Shown piece after piece: positions 43,619 to 52,163 of a DNA stretch of 64,000 nucleotides. Within the stretch, counting starts at the first letter, position 1. The number at the start of each line of letters is the position of its first letter. The DNA is from Candidatus Competibacter denitrificans Run_A_D11 (lineage in GTDB: Bacteria; Pseudomonadota; Gammaproteobacteria; Competibacterales; Competibacteraceae): the NCBI RefSeq assembly GCF_001051235.1, contig NZ_CBTJ020000054.1:1-64000 (forward strand). The letters run 5' to 3'. The notes beneath the pieces were generated by a model that was not told where the DNA came from, ran no database searches, and saw nothing but the letters and a program-made list of their open reading frames with translations. The translations under genes and the position numbers were made by a program.

Positions 43619-45028
43619 TTAGCCGAGATCCTTGATACCCTGGATCAGGCCCGCCGCTACTTTTTGTGCATCGCCGTACACCATCCGGGTGTTGTCAGCG
43701 AAGAACAGCGCGTTTTCGATACCGGCGAAGCCAACGCCCTTACCGCGCTTGATGACTTGCACGTTCTTGGCGTGATCGACGTTCAGAATCGGCATTCCAT
43801 AGATCGGGCTGGACTTGTCGTTGCGCGCCGCCGGGTTCACCACGTCGTTGGCACCGATGACCAGCGCCACGTCGGCGGTCGGGAACTCCTCGTTGATCTC
43901 CTCCATGTCGAAGATCAAGTCGTAAGGCACACCCGCCTCGGCCAGCAGCACGTTCATGTGGCCGGGCATCCGACCCGCGACCGGGTGGATGGCGAACTTG
44001 ACAGTCGCGCCACGCTCGATCAACAGCTTGCACATTTCCCAGATCTTGTGCTGCGCCTGGGCCACCGCCATGCCGTAACCGGGGACGATGATGACCTTGG
44101 ACGCATACGCCATCTGCACCGCCGCATCCGACGGCTCCATTGCCTTGAGGCTGCCGGTGACCGCTTGCGCCTCGCCGCTGCCCAAGGCCGCCCAGTTGCT
44201 GAACAACACGTTGGAGACCGAGCGATTCATCGCCTTGGCCATCATCAGGGTCAGCAGCGTACCCGACGAACCGACGATGATGCCGGCGATGATCATAGCC
44301 GAGTTGCCGAGCACATAGCCTTCCAGCGCCACTGCCAAACCGGTGAAGGCGTTGAACAGCGAGATTACCACCGGCATATCCGCACCGCCGATGGGCAAGG
44401 CCATCATCGCGCCGAAGGCCAACGCCAGCAGGAAGAAAATGGTGATCAGCGCGCCGCTGGAGCTATGGGAAATGGCGATGACCAGACCCAATACCGCCGC
44501 CGCCAAAAAGATCGCCGCGTTGACTTTCTGTTGGCCGGTAAAGCGGAACTTGGCGTCGTCCTTGAAGAATTTGAGTTCCTGCAACTTGCCGAACGCGACC
44601 ACCGAGCCGGAGAACGACACCGCGCCGATCAAAGCGCCGGCCACGGCCATCACCAGAATGAAGGTGGGAGGCGCGGTGGCCTTGTCGCCGTGATCCTTCA
44701 GCAGTTCAACCGCCGCGATGGCCGCCGCCGCGCCGCCGCCCATGCCGTTGTAAATGGCGATCATCTGCGGCATGGCGGTCATCGCCACTTTCTTGGCGCC
44801 GTACCAGGCGATCGCGCCGCCGATGGCGATGGCGACGACCATCAGCAGGTAATTGCCGGTGCCCGCTTGAATCTGCGGATGAATAAAGCTGATCACCGTC
44901 GCCAGCACCATGCCGTAACCCGCCCAGACGATGCCGCTGCGGGCGGTGGTCGGATGCGACATCCGCTTGAGGCCGATGATGAACAGCGCGGCCGTCAGGA
45001 AATAGACTGACTCGATCAAATAGCCCAT
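43619..45028 (-). CDS. pntB: NAD(P) transhydrogenase subunit beta
   Basis: PntB forms part of the inner-membrane proton-translocating transhydrogenase that exchanges reducing power between NADH and NADPH using the proton gradient. The 469-residue protein has about nine membrane helices in its first 270 residues and then the NADP(H)-binding dIII domain: VIIVPGYGMAVAQAQH, INEEFPTADVALVIGANDVVNPAA and IYGMPILNVDHAKNV with GVGFAGIENALFF. It starts 3 bp after the small alpha-2 gene, making a three-gene operon. A 448-codon frame on the opposite strand is a codon-bias shadow. Confidence 0.97.
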   Translation of the reverse strand: MGYLIESVYFLTAALFIIGLKRMSHPTTARSGIVWAGYGMVLATVISFIHPQIQAGTGNYLLMVVAIAIGGAIAWYGAKKVAMTAMPQMIAIYNGMGGGAAAAIAAVELLKDHGDKATAPPTFILVMAVAGALIGAVSFSGSVVAFGKLQELKFFKDDAKFRFTGQQKVNAAIFLAAAVLGLVIAISHSSSGALITIFFLLALAFGAMMALPIGGADMPVVISLFNAFTGLAVALEGYVLGNSAMIIAGIIVGSSGTLLTLMMAKAMNRSVSNVLFSNWAALGSGEAQAVTGSLKAMEPSDAAVQMAYASKVIIVPGYGMAVAQAQHKIWEMCKLLIERGATVKFAIHPVAGRMPGHMNVLLAEAGVPYDLIFDMEEINEEFPTADVALVIGANDVVNPAARNDKSSPIYGMPILNVDHAKNVQVIKRGKGVGFAGIENALFFADNTRMVYGDAQKVAAGLIQGIKDLG

Positions 45029-45031
45029 GAC

Positions 45032-45343
45032 TTACTTCTCCTGACCCTTGCTGCTCTTGAACATTTCCAGCATCCGCTCGGTGACGAAGTAACCACCGAC
45101 CGCATTACCGGCGCCCAACAGCACGGCGAGGAAGCCGATGAATTTCTCCAATCCGGTTTCCGCCTGGCCCAAGGCGACCATCGCGCCGACCAGCACGATG
45201 CCGTGAACGAAGTTAGTGCCCGACATCAACGGCGTGTGCAAGATGACTGGCACTTTGCTGATGATTTCATAGCCGAGAAAACCCGCCAGCATCAGGATGT
45301 ATATGGGGGAGAAGAACTCGACGACTTGTTTCATGATTTCCAT
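45032..45343 (-). CDS. pntAB: NAD(P) transhydrogenase subunit alpha, membrane part
   Basis: This 103-residue protein carries the three or four membrane helices (PIYILMLAGFLGYEIISKVP, TNFVHGIVLVGAMVALG and LAVLLGAGNAVGGYFVT) that in Escherichia coli are the C-terminal part of PntA. Here the alpha chain is split into two genes, as in Rhodospirillum and many other proteobacteria. It lies between pntAA (21 bp) and pntB (3 bp). Confidence 0.95.
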   Translation of the reverse strand: MEIMKQVVEFFSPIYILMLAGFLGYEIISKVPVILHTPLMSGTNFVHGIVLVGAMVALGQAETGLEKFIGFLAVLLGAGNAVGGYFVTERMLEMFKSSKGQEK

Positions 45344-45364
45344 AACGCTTCTCCGATGTTGTGG

Positions 45365-46483
45365 TTAGACCAGCTTGCTGGTGGCTTCATGGATGATCTT
45401 GCCATCGCGGGTCAAGGCACTCTTGGCGATCACCTCGTCGTCCCAGTCCAGATTCATGTTGCCGTCTTTGATCATCGGCGACAGGAAGTTGAACAGGTTC
45501 TTGGCATACATTTCGCTGGCCGGAACCGGGAAGCTGCTGGGAATGTTGAGCGGCCCGGCGATGATAACGCCGTTATGCTCGATGGTTTCGCCCGGTTTGG
45601 TCAATTCGCAGTTGCCACCGGATTCAGCGGCCAGATCGACAATGACTGCGCCTTTCTTCATGCCTTCGACCATCGCGGTAGTGATGATCTTCGGAGCGGC
45701 GCGACCGGGGACGGCGGCCGTGGAAATGACGGCATTGGCGGCGGCAATGTGCTTGGCCAAGACGTCAGCCTGTTTCTGCTTTTCTTCCGCTGTCAATTCA
45801 CGGGCATAACCGCCTTCGCTGGCAGCGTTAACGCCGGTGTCGATCATCTTACCGCCGAGCGATTCGATTTCTTGCCGAGCGGCGGGACGCACGTCGTAGG
45901 CTTCGACCATCGCACCCAAGCGGCGGCAGGTGGCAATGGCCTGCAAGCCCGCCACGCCCGCGCCGATGATCACGGCTTTAGAGGGACGAATCGTGCCCGC
46001 TGCTGTGGTCAGCATTGGGAAGAATCCGCTGGATAGGTTGGCGGCCAACAGGGCGACTTTGTAGCCGGACACCGCCGCTTGTGAGGACAGCACGTCCATC
46101 GACTGAGCACGAGAGATGCGGGGAATCAGTTCCATCGCAAAGCTGATGATTTTCTTATCGCGCAGCCGCTTAACTAGGTCGAGATTGCGATGGGGCAACA
46201 ACACCGCCAGCAACGTCGAGCCATCTTTCATCAGCTCCACTTCTTCCAGCGTGGGGGCTTGGACTTTGAAGACCACATCGGCCTCGGCGTACAAGGCTTT
46301 GGCGTCGTCCATCAGCCGACAATTTTTATAAGCTTCATCAGCAAAAAAAGCGCTGCTACCCGCGCCCTTTTCCACTAACAGCTCCGCGCCGAGCTTGGCG
46401 AAGCGCTCGGCCATGGTCGGGTCCAAAGCGACCCGGCGTTCCCCCGAAACGATCTCTTTCGGGACGGCCATACGAACAGGCAT
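45365..46483 (-). CDS. pntAA: NAD(P) transhydrogenase subunit alpha, NAD-binding part
   Basis: This 372-residue soluble domain I binds NAD(H). It begins MRMAVPKEIVSGERRVALDP-like sequence (MPVRMAVPKEIVSGERRVAL) and has the Rossmann motif AVIIGAGVAGLQAIATCRRLGA, YDVRPAARQEIESLGG, and the mobile loop region near ELTAEEKQKQADVLAKH. AGGAGG lies 8 bp before the ATG. It is the first gene of the pntAA-pntAB-pntB operon and may supply NADPH in balance with the Entner-Doudoroff genes further along. Confidence 0.96.
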   Translation of the reverse strand: MPVRMAVPKEIVSGERRVALDPTMAERFAKLGAELLVEKGAGSSAFFADEAYKNCRLMDDAKALYAEADVVFKVQAPTLEEVELMKDGSTLLAVLLPHRNLDLVKRLRDKKIISFAMELIPRISRAQSMDVLSSQAAVSGYKVALLAANLSSGFFPMLTTAAGTIRPSKAVIIGAGVAGLQAIATCRRLGAMVEAYDVRPAARQEIESLGGKMIDTGVNAASEGGYARELTAEEKQKQADVLAKHIAAANAVISTAAVPGRAAPKIITTAMVEGMKKGAVIVDLAAESGGNCELTKPGETIEHNGVIIAGPLNIPSSFPVPASEMYAKNLFNFLSPMIKDGNMNLDWDDEVIAKSALTRDGKIIHEATSKLV

Positions 46484-46798
46484 GATGTTGTCCTCCTGAT
46501 GTTGTTATCGCTACCGGACTACCCGCCTTAGCCGGAAATTAAGAACGAAAAAAGGCTTCATGAAGCCTCTTGAAGACATTGTGTTTATGATTGGCTCGCG
46601 CGTCAGCGGCGGGGAGCGCGCGACACTGTTAAAATAGTAGCTTAGACTTGAGGTCGCTGAAAGGTTATGGGTGAAATAAGCCCGTTGGGCAGGGTAACTA
46701 ACCTGTTTTCGACTGTCGATTTTTTCGTTGTCAACATGGCTTCACAGTAGCAGGCAAAAATACCTAAACCAAAATTAAGGAACAAGTGTAGGTGGGTT
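46484..46798. other. 315-bp divergent promoter region with a palindrome
   Basis: The region lies between pntAA (minus) and the HNH gene (plus). At 46553-46568 is the perfect palindrome AGGCTTCATGAAGCCT. On the minus strand it is followed by a T run, so it could be a weak terminator inside the pnt leader, or an operator. No coding frame is supported. Confidence 0.45.
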
Positions 46799-47398
46799 AT
46801 GTACGGGTTGGAGCAGCAGGTTTTGCACACGGATGTCACGGGGATGCCCCTGGAATGGGTTGATTACCAGCAAGCGGTGCGTTTGTATTACGCCGATCAG
46901 GTGGCCTATACCTGCGGTATCGTGCTGTATACCGTTCATGGGGGGATCAGTGCCCGTAGCGGTTGCCAGAGCGTTATCGCGGTCAATTCGATCATCGCCA
47001 CCCAGGGTGGTGCGTATGCCCGATTGCGCGCCCGTGAGGATTACGTGCCGCCTCTGTCCAATGCCTCGCTGTTTCGCCGTGATTGCAATACTTGCCTTTA
47101 CTGCGGCCTGACCTTTGCTGTGCGTGATTTATCGCGCGATCATGTCCGGCCTCTTGTACAAGGGGGTCTTGATCGCTGGAACAATGTGGTCACGGCGTGC
47201 AAACCTTGCAATCACCACAAAGGCGGTAAGACGCCTGAGCAAGCAGGGATGCAACTGCTGGCGATTCCGTTCACGCCGAATCACGCCGAATATGTCTATC
47301 TGCAAGGCAAGCGGGTGTTGGTCGATCAGATGGATTTCTTGCGTGCCCATTTCCCACGGTCCAGCCCGCTGCACCAGCGGCTGGCGCGCTTGTCTTGA
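46799..47398 (+). CDS. HNH endonuclease family protein
   Basis: The 199-residue protein has a complete HNH zinc-type core around residues 99-142: CLYCG, then SRDHVRPLVQGG with the catalytic His, WNNVV with the Asn, and CKPCNHHKGGKT with the second Cys pair and His. The N-terminal 90 residues (LPLEWVDYQQAVRLYYADQVAY-like) match HNH proteins often found as single genes in proteobacteria, of unknown target. It is not beside a restriction methylase or toxin immunity gene. The cupin gene begins 4 bp after it. Confidence 0.85.
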   Translation: MYGLEQQVLHTDVTGMPLEWVDYQQAVRLYYADQVAYTCGIVLYTVHGGISARSGCQSVIAVNSIIATQGGAYARLRAREDYVPPLSNASLFRRDCNTCLYCGLTFAVRDLSRDHVRPLVQGGLDRWNNVVTACKPCNHHKGGKTPEQAGMQLLAIPFTPNHAEYVYLQGKRVLVDQMDFLRAHFPRSSPLHQRLARLS

Positions 47399-47402
47399 TG
47401 TC

Positions 47403-48071
47403 ATGACTGACCACGATGCAGGTTTGGCTTTCGTTCCGCTCGCCCTTGGCCCTGGTGTGTTGCTGGAGTTGGGAACGATCCAGGTCTGGGGTTGGGCGGA
47501 TGAGCCGTTGCGCTTACCGTCTGGGATGACGGCTTACGGGATGGTCACGACCGGTCAGGCCCAGTTGGCCGATGCGGAAACCGGCCCCTTTACCTTGAAC
47601 GCCGGTATGTTTTTTATGTTGCCCGACGGCGGCGCAGTGAGCGGCGGCCAGGGTTTGGCCATCCTGCTGACCGGCTATCGTGGACTGCGGCACATCGGCG
47701 GCCCGCTGGAGATGGCGGGGCGCCTGCGCTATATCGACGGCTGTAGCGATACCCTGCTGATCTGCCCTCCCCGTTTGGGCGATCCTTGCTTGAATCACCT
47801 GCATATCCCGCCCCATACCGACCAAACCCCCCATACCCACCCTTCGGTGCGCATCGGGGTGATTTTGCGTGGCACCGGTGAATGCCGCACCCCGGACGGT
47901 GTGTTTCCATTGCAGCCTGGCATGGGCTGGTATATCCCGACAGGCTGCCTGCATTCCTTCTTTACGGAAGATGAATCGCTCGACGTGATCGCCTGGCATC
48001 CTGACAGTGATTTTGGGCCACGCGATGACGATCATCCGATGATCAATCGCACGGTGATTCCCGCCGCCTAG
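47403..48071 (+). CDS. Cupin-domain protein
   Basis: From ATG 47403 the 222-residue protein contains a C-terminal cupin with metal-binding histidines: HIPPHTDQTPHTHPSVRIG, then GTGECRTPDGVFPLQPGM and WYIPTGCLHSFFTEDE with the last His. The N-terminal half may be a second, degenerate beta-barrel (TGPFTLNAGMFFMLPDGG). The activity is unknown. It starts 4 bp after the HNH gene. Its stop overlaps by 4 bp the stop of the convergent asparagine-synthetase-like gene. A longer frame begins at 47115 but overlaps the HNH gene. Confidence 0.75.
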   Translation: MTDHDAGLAFVPLALGPGVLLELGTIQVWGWADEPLRLPSGMTAYGMVTTGQAQLADAETGPFTLNAGMFFMLPDGGAVSGGQGLAILLTGYRGLRHIGGPLEMAGRLRYIDGCSDTLLICPPRLGDPCLNHLHIPPHTDQTPHTHPSVRIGVILRGTGECRTPDGVFPLQPGMGWYIPTGCLHSFFTEDESLDVIAWHPDSDFGPRDDDHPMINRTVIPAA

Positions 48072-49876
48072 TGTTGGATCAGTTTGGGCACTGGTCCGAC
48101 CGGCAACGGCGCTTCGACCATCTGTTCGTACCAAAGCAAGAAAGTCACCAGCATCCATAATTTCAGGCCGTGGCGTAAGCCCGGAACGCCTTCGATTTCA
48201 TAATTAACCAGACGCTTGACGTAATCAGGATTGAAAAAGCCACAACGCTGGAGATTTTTACGGGAGAGCAGATGCTCGCCATAGCGGCGAAGATCGCCCT
48301 GAAACCAGAATCGCACCGGCACCATCATCCCCGACTTGGGCCGGGCGATGATCGGTTCCGGTACGAGATCCTGCACCGCTTTCTTGAGTACGCTTTTTTC
48401 GATGGCACCTTCCAGCTTGGTGTTGGGCGGACAGCGCATACTGGTTTCGATGATGCGCCGGGAAAATAATGGCGGTAAGGCCAGTACCCCATTGGCGGCC
48501 GTCATCTTTTCCACTTTGACCAGAATCAGATTGGCGCCCTTCAGCCGGATATTCATAGCCATTAACTTGTTCACAAACTCGCGCGGCTGCGAGGTTTGGA
48601 AAAACGGCTCCAGTAGGCTGACCATTGCTTCATCGCCACCGGCTTCCCGCAGTAAAGCAGGGTCTAGCAAAATGCCAAGATCCTGATAGCAGCGTTGAAA
48701 AGCGCGCAAGTAATTCCGTTCCAGCCAGCCGGTCGGTGCTTCACCGGGCAAAGGGCCATACAGTTGCGCCAGAAGCATCGGCAGATTTTTCGGACCGCCG
48801 AAACAGGGGTCGCCGCCCTCCCCGTTCAACACCACATCAGCGACTTCTGCCGCCGCTTGCGCCAGCAGGTAATTAGGGACGGTTACCGGATCGCCGATGG
48901 GATCATCCAGCCGCCAGATAATTTCCCGTAACTGCTCCAGAAAATTCGTGGGACGGATTTCCAGCCAGCGGTGTGCAGTCCGGTAGCGATCCACCATGAG
49001 TTGGACGAATTCGTTTTCACGGGCGTACTCAGCACCGAAATGCACTGAGAAGGTCGGGAAAGCGCGTTGCGGTTCCTGTTGGGCGGCTACCGCGAGCACC
49101 GCACTGGAATCAATGCCACCGGACAGAAAGACAGCGGGTGGTTGCTGCCCACTAACCGCCAGGCATTCGGCAACGGATTGCTCCAACGCGGCCCGCACCA
49201 ATGCGGGGTAGTCATCTGCCGCACGGACAGTCTCCCCTTCCAATTCCTCAAACCGGAAATGCCGGCGTACCTGTACCTGGCCTCGGCAAAATCGCAGAAG
49301 CGAGCCGGGTTGTAATTCTTCGATACCGGTGAACATGGTGCCGGCACCGGGCACGAAGCTAAAGGTCAGATACTCCGGCAGCGCACTGGCGCGTAGCTGA
49401 CGCGGTAAGGCAGGATCGGCAAACAGGGCTTTGATCTCGCTGGCGAAGAGCAGGCGGCCCTGGCAGACCGTCCAATACAGCACCTTGACTCCAGCCGGAT
49501 CACGCAGCAAGTAGATGCTATCGTCCTGAGCAAAGGACAGCACGAAAGCACCGGTCAGGCTGGCAAGCTGCGCTTCGATATCAGGCGTTTGTCGCAGATC
49601 AACCAGCAGTTGTTGGCTGTTGATCGTCGGCCCGGTCGAGGGTTCTGCCGGGAACAGAACGCCGCCATAACCCAGAAGATCATGGGTCGTCTGTCGAGCC
49701 AGTTGCGATTCCTGGTTCCAGTTGGCAATCCCGTGACCGATTTCTACGGTTTCGCCAGTTACCAGGTGGCCGCGAATCGACTCCCAGCCCTGGGGGCAGC
49801 GATGGGCCAGTAATCCTGCCATACGGGCCAGCAACTTATCCGTCGGCGCTCCACAATAGCCGAATAGGCACGACAT
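48068..49876 (-). CDS. Asparagine-synthetase-like protein with degraded glutaminase site
   Basis: This 602-residue protein has the AsnB layout: N-terminal class II glutaminase-like domain and C-terminal synthetase domain with the PP-loop SGGIDSS at 252-258. RDPAGVKVLYW and LLFASEIKAL support the fold. The glutaminase site is abnormal: the start is MSCLFGYCG, so Cys is residue 3 rather than 2; the HRGPDD motif reads HRCPQG, and the NGEIYN region reads GGVLFP. It may use ammonia, or work on another substrate as beta-lactam-synthetase-type relatives do. A zinc-ribbon membrane gene lies 24 bp upstream on the same strand. Confidence 0.85.
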   Translation of the reverse strand: MSCLFGYCGAPTDKLLARMAGLLAHRCPQGWESIRGHLVTGETVEIGHGIANWNQESQLARQTTHDLLGYGGVLFPAEPSTGPTINSQQLLVDLRQTPDIEAQLASLTGAFVLSFAQDDSIYLLRDPAGVKVLYWTVCQGRLLFASEIKALFADPALPRQLRASALPEYLTFSFVPGAGTMFTGIEELQPGSLLRFCRGQVQVRRHFRFEELEGETVRAADDYPALVRAALEQSVAECLAVSGQQPPAVFLSGGIDSSAVLAVAAQQEPQRAFPTFSVHFGAEYARENEFVQLMVDRYRTAHRWLEIRPTNFLEQLREIIWRLDDPIGDPVTVPNYLLAQAAAEVADVVLNGEGGDPCFGGPKNLPMLLAQLYGPLPGEAPTGWLERNYLRAFQRCYQDLGILLDPALLREAGGDEAMVSLLEPFFQTSQPREFVNKLMAMNIRLKGANLILVKVEKMTAANGVLALPPLFSRRIIETSMRCPPNTKLEGAIEKSVLKKAVQDLVPEPIIARPKSGMMVPVRFWFQGDLRRYGEHLLSRKNLQRCGFFNPDYVKRLVNYEIEGVPGLRHGLKLWMLVTFLLWYEQMVEAPLPVGPVPKLIQH

Positions 49877-49900
49877 CAGGCGTCCGATCCTGGTTTACGC

Positions 49901-50914
49901 TTAGCCAAAGTCATCACCACCACTACCACCACCGTCGCCGCTATCACTGCCACTGCCAGGAGTCGGCAAAGCCAGCAGGCCGGCGAGTACCGCCGCGCCC
50001 AGCAAATTCAACAAAGGCTTTGGCCCGATGAAGTCGATGGGCATTCGATGCCCGGTACGCAACATGCTGGCGTAATCGGTGCTCAGCCTGCCGTTCGCGC
50101 GTCGGCCTGCCGGTAGCCACGGCAAGCGGGCTGTGTTCTTGATGGCTTCCTGGGAAAGCCCCAGATCGACGAGTGATTGCCGGGCCAGCGGCCAGTTTGT
50201 ATCTGCGGCCAATTGCGCCTTGAGATTAAAACCCTGCAACGAGGCATCATGCAGCAGCTGCACGGGAATAGCCGGATGGTGCTTTAAGAAATGCCGACAA
50301 GCGGCAAACGCGGCCTGGGGATAACCGGAGCGGCTGACGATGACCGTTTTGTGGGTAGCGTGGAAGCGGTTGCGCACCAGCATATCCACCAGGTCATCGC
50401 GCTCCACCACCAGAATTCGTTCGGGTGCATACTGCAAATCTTGCGGGGTGGCGGTCACGGTTTGTTGCGCGAACGCTCGGCCGTCGGCCAAAGCGGTAAT
50501 GGGGTGACTTTGCTGGTAACGGTCGAGCAACTTGCGCGCTTTGGAAAGCGGTAAGCTGATTCTCTGCTGCTGGGTTTTCCAGACACTGAATATCACCAAA
50601 ATAATGCCAAGCAGGAGCGCGATACTCCAACTACCAAAGAAGAAACCGACAAAACCGCTGATGATGGCAACGAAAATCAGGCCGCTGACCAGTATTTGCG
50701 TCGCGCTCCGCTGCCAGTAGCGACAAAGCTCCAGGGTGAGCTGGGTCAGGGTGAAGGCATACTGGCCGTTGTCTGATAACCGTCGGATGATCTGCCGCAG
50801 CGCGTGGTCGCTGAGACCATCGCTTTTCTTCCGAAAGACGAACTGGTAACTGCACTTCCCACAGCGAGTGCCATCACGATACCTCTGGTTATGATTGCAG
50901 TCAGGACAACGCAT
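49901..50914 (-). CDS. Zinc-ribbon membrane protein of unknown function
   Basis: The 337-residue protein starts with a four-Cys zinc ribbon (CPDCNHNQRYRDGTRCGKC). Two adjacent membrane helices follow at about 74-115 (ILVSGLIFVAIISGFVGFFF and SIALLLGIILVIFSVW). A soluble domain of about 180 residues comes next, with RILVVERDDLVDMLVRNRF and TVIVSRSGYPQAAFAAC, which might be a nucleotide- or toprim-like alpha/beta fold. A third helix (LLNLLGAAVLAGLLAL) precedes a Gly/Ser/Asp tail ending GGSGGDDFG. I do not recognise the family. It precedes the AsnB-like gene by 24 bp and is likely co-transcribed. Confidence 0.7.
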   Translation of the reverse strand: MRCPDCNHNQRYRDGTRCGKCSYQFVFRKKSDGLSDHALRQIIRRLSDNGQYAFTLTQLTLELCRYWQRSATQILVSGLIFVAIISGFVGFFFGSWSIALLLGIILVIFSVWKTQQQRISLPLSKARKLLDRYQQSHPITALADGRAFAQQTVTATPQDLQYAPERILVVERDDLVDMLVRNRFHATHKTVIVSRSGYPQAAFAACRHFLKHHPAIPVQLLHDASLQGFNLKAQLAADTNWPLARQSLVDLGLSQEAIKNTARLPWLPAGRRANGRLSTDYASMLRTGHRMPIDFIGPKPLLNLLGAAVLAGLLALPTPGSGSDSGDGGGSGGDDFG

Positions 50915-51005
50915 TTGCTCGCTCTCCAGTAGCGGTCATGGTCGAGAATCAAGGGCGAGGTTGTTATTTTGGCATTTGCCCCTTACTAGAAGTGTACGCA
51001 GCAAA

Positions 51006-51123
51006 TGTTTCACGTGGAACACCGGCCGTTGGTTTCACGTAAAACCTTGGCCACAAGCTGCCAAAAAAGTGGCGGCGGCAAATGTTTCACATGGAACATC
51101 GGCCGTTGGTTTCACATAAAACC
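51006..51123. repeat. Cluster of parS-like palindromes (putative ParB sites)
   Basis: TGTTTCACGTGGAACA at 51006-51021 differs at one base from the conserved ParB-binding site TGTTTCACGTGAAACA. Related palindromes lie at 51031-51046 (GGTTTCACGTAAAACC), 51083-51098 (TGTTTCACATGGAACA) and 51108-51123 (GGTTTCACATAAAACC). The four form two copies of a roughly 48-bp unit, 77 bp apart. A fifth site lies at 54245. The rest of the 322-bp gap before glyQ shows only its GGAGG ribosome site. Confidence 0.75.
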
Positions 51124-51236
51124 TTGAGCGCAAGATGAATCCAACCCAGATGCCGGACTATACTTGCAAGCTCGATTTTTATACCAGAACCTATCGAATT
51201 GCTCGTTGACCGTTTCTGCGGATTTTGGAGGCGCCT

Positions 51237-52163
51237 GTGCGCGATGTTTCAACCTTTCAGGGGCTGATTCTGGCCTTGCAAGACTACTGGGCCAATCAAG
51301 GTTGTGTGCTACTGCAACCTTATGATATGGAAGTCGGCGCGGGGACTTTTCACCCCGCCACCTTTTTGCGCGCCATCGGCCCAGAGCCTTGGAGCGCCGC
51401 CTATGTGCAACCATCCCGCCGTCCCACCGATGGCCGCTACGGCGAGAATCCAAACCGCCTCCAGCATTACTACCAATATCAGGTCGTCATCAAACCCTCA
51501 CCGTTGGATTTGCAAGATCTGTATCTCAATTCCTTACGGGAACTCGGTCTTGATCCGCTGATTCACGATATTCGCTTCGTCGAAGATAACTGGGAGTCAC
51601 CAACCTTGGGGGCCTGGGGTCTGGGCTGGGAGGTCTGGCTCAACGGTATGGAAATTACCCAGTTCACTTATTTTCAGCAAGTGGGCGGGCTGGATTGCAA
51701 GCCAGTTACTGGCGAGATCACTTACGGCTTAGAACGGATTGCCATGTACCTGCAAAGTGTGGAAAGCGTGTTTGATTTGTGTTGGACCGATGGTCCGCTC
51801 GGTCGGGTGACTTACGGTGACGTGTTCCATCAAAACGAAGTCGAAATGTCAACTTACAATTTCGAGCACGCGGATACCGCCGCATTGTTCGGCTGGTTCG
51901 ATACCTGTGAAGCCGAAAGCAAGCGTTTGATCGATCTGGGTCTACCCCTACCCGCTTACGAAATGACATTGAAAGCCTCTCATACTTTTAATCTGCTGGA
52001 TGCCCGTAAAGCGATCTCCGTGACTGAACGCCAACGCTATATCCTGCGGGTGCGCTCGCTGGCGCGTGCGGTGGCGCAAGCCTATTACGATGCCCGCGCG
52101 GCGCTCGGCTTCCCCATGTGTACTCAGCAAACGGCGGCGAGCAAGGAGGCGGCTCATGTCTGA
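51237..52163 (+). CDS. glyQ: Glycyl-tRNA synthetase alpha subunit
   Basis: GlyQ is the catalytic alpha chain of the bacterial alpha2-beta2 glycyl-tRNA synthetase. From GTG 51237 it has 308 residues, beginning [23 protein letters not shown] as in the family. Typical segments are [44 protein letters not shown], and [28 protein letters not shown] is preferred because GGAGG lies 5 bp ahead; TTG 51225 is an alternative. It overlaps glyS by 8 bp. The place next to parS-like sites matches the origin-near glyQS of Pseudomonas. Confidence 0.96.
   Translation: MRDVSTFQGLILALQDYWANQGCVLLQPYDMEVGAGTFHPATFLRAIGPEPWSAAYVQPSRRPTDGRYGENPNRLQHYYQYQVVIKPSPLDLQDLYLNSLRELGLDPLIHDIRFVEDNWESPTLGAWGLGWEVWLNGMEITQFTYFQQVGGLDCKPVTGEITYGLERIAMYLQSVESVFDLCWTDGPLGRVTYGDVFHQNEVEMSTYNFEHADTAALFGWFDTCEAESKRLIDLGLPLPAYEMTLKASHTFNLLDARKAISVTERQRYILRVRSLARAVAQAYYDARAALGFPMCTQQTAASKEAAHV

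Noticed and set aside
43664..45010. 448-codon open frame opposite pntB
   Set aside because: His/Arg/Asp-rich translation without family pattern; it mirrors the codon bias of pntB, which is certain.
47115..47402. Upstream extension of the cupin frame
   Set aside because: Overlaps the HNH gene in another frame; translation is Arg/Cys/Trp-rich noise before ATG 47403.
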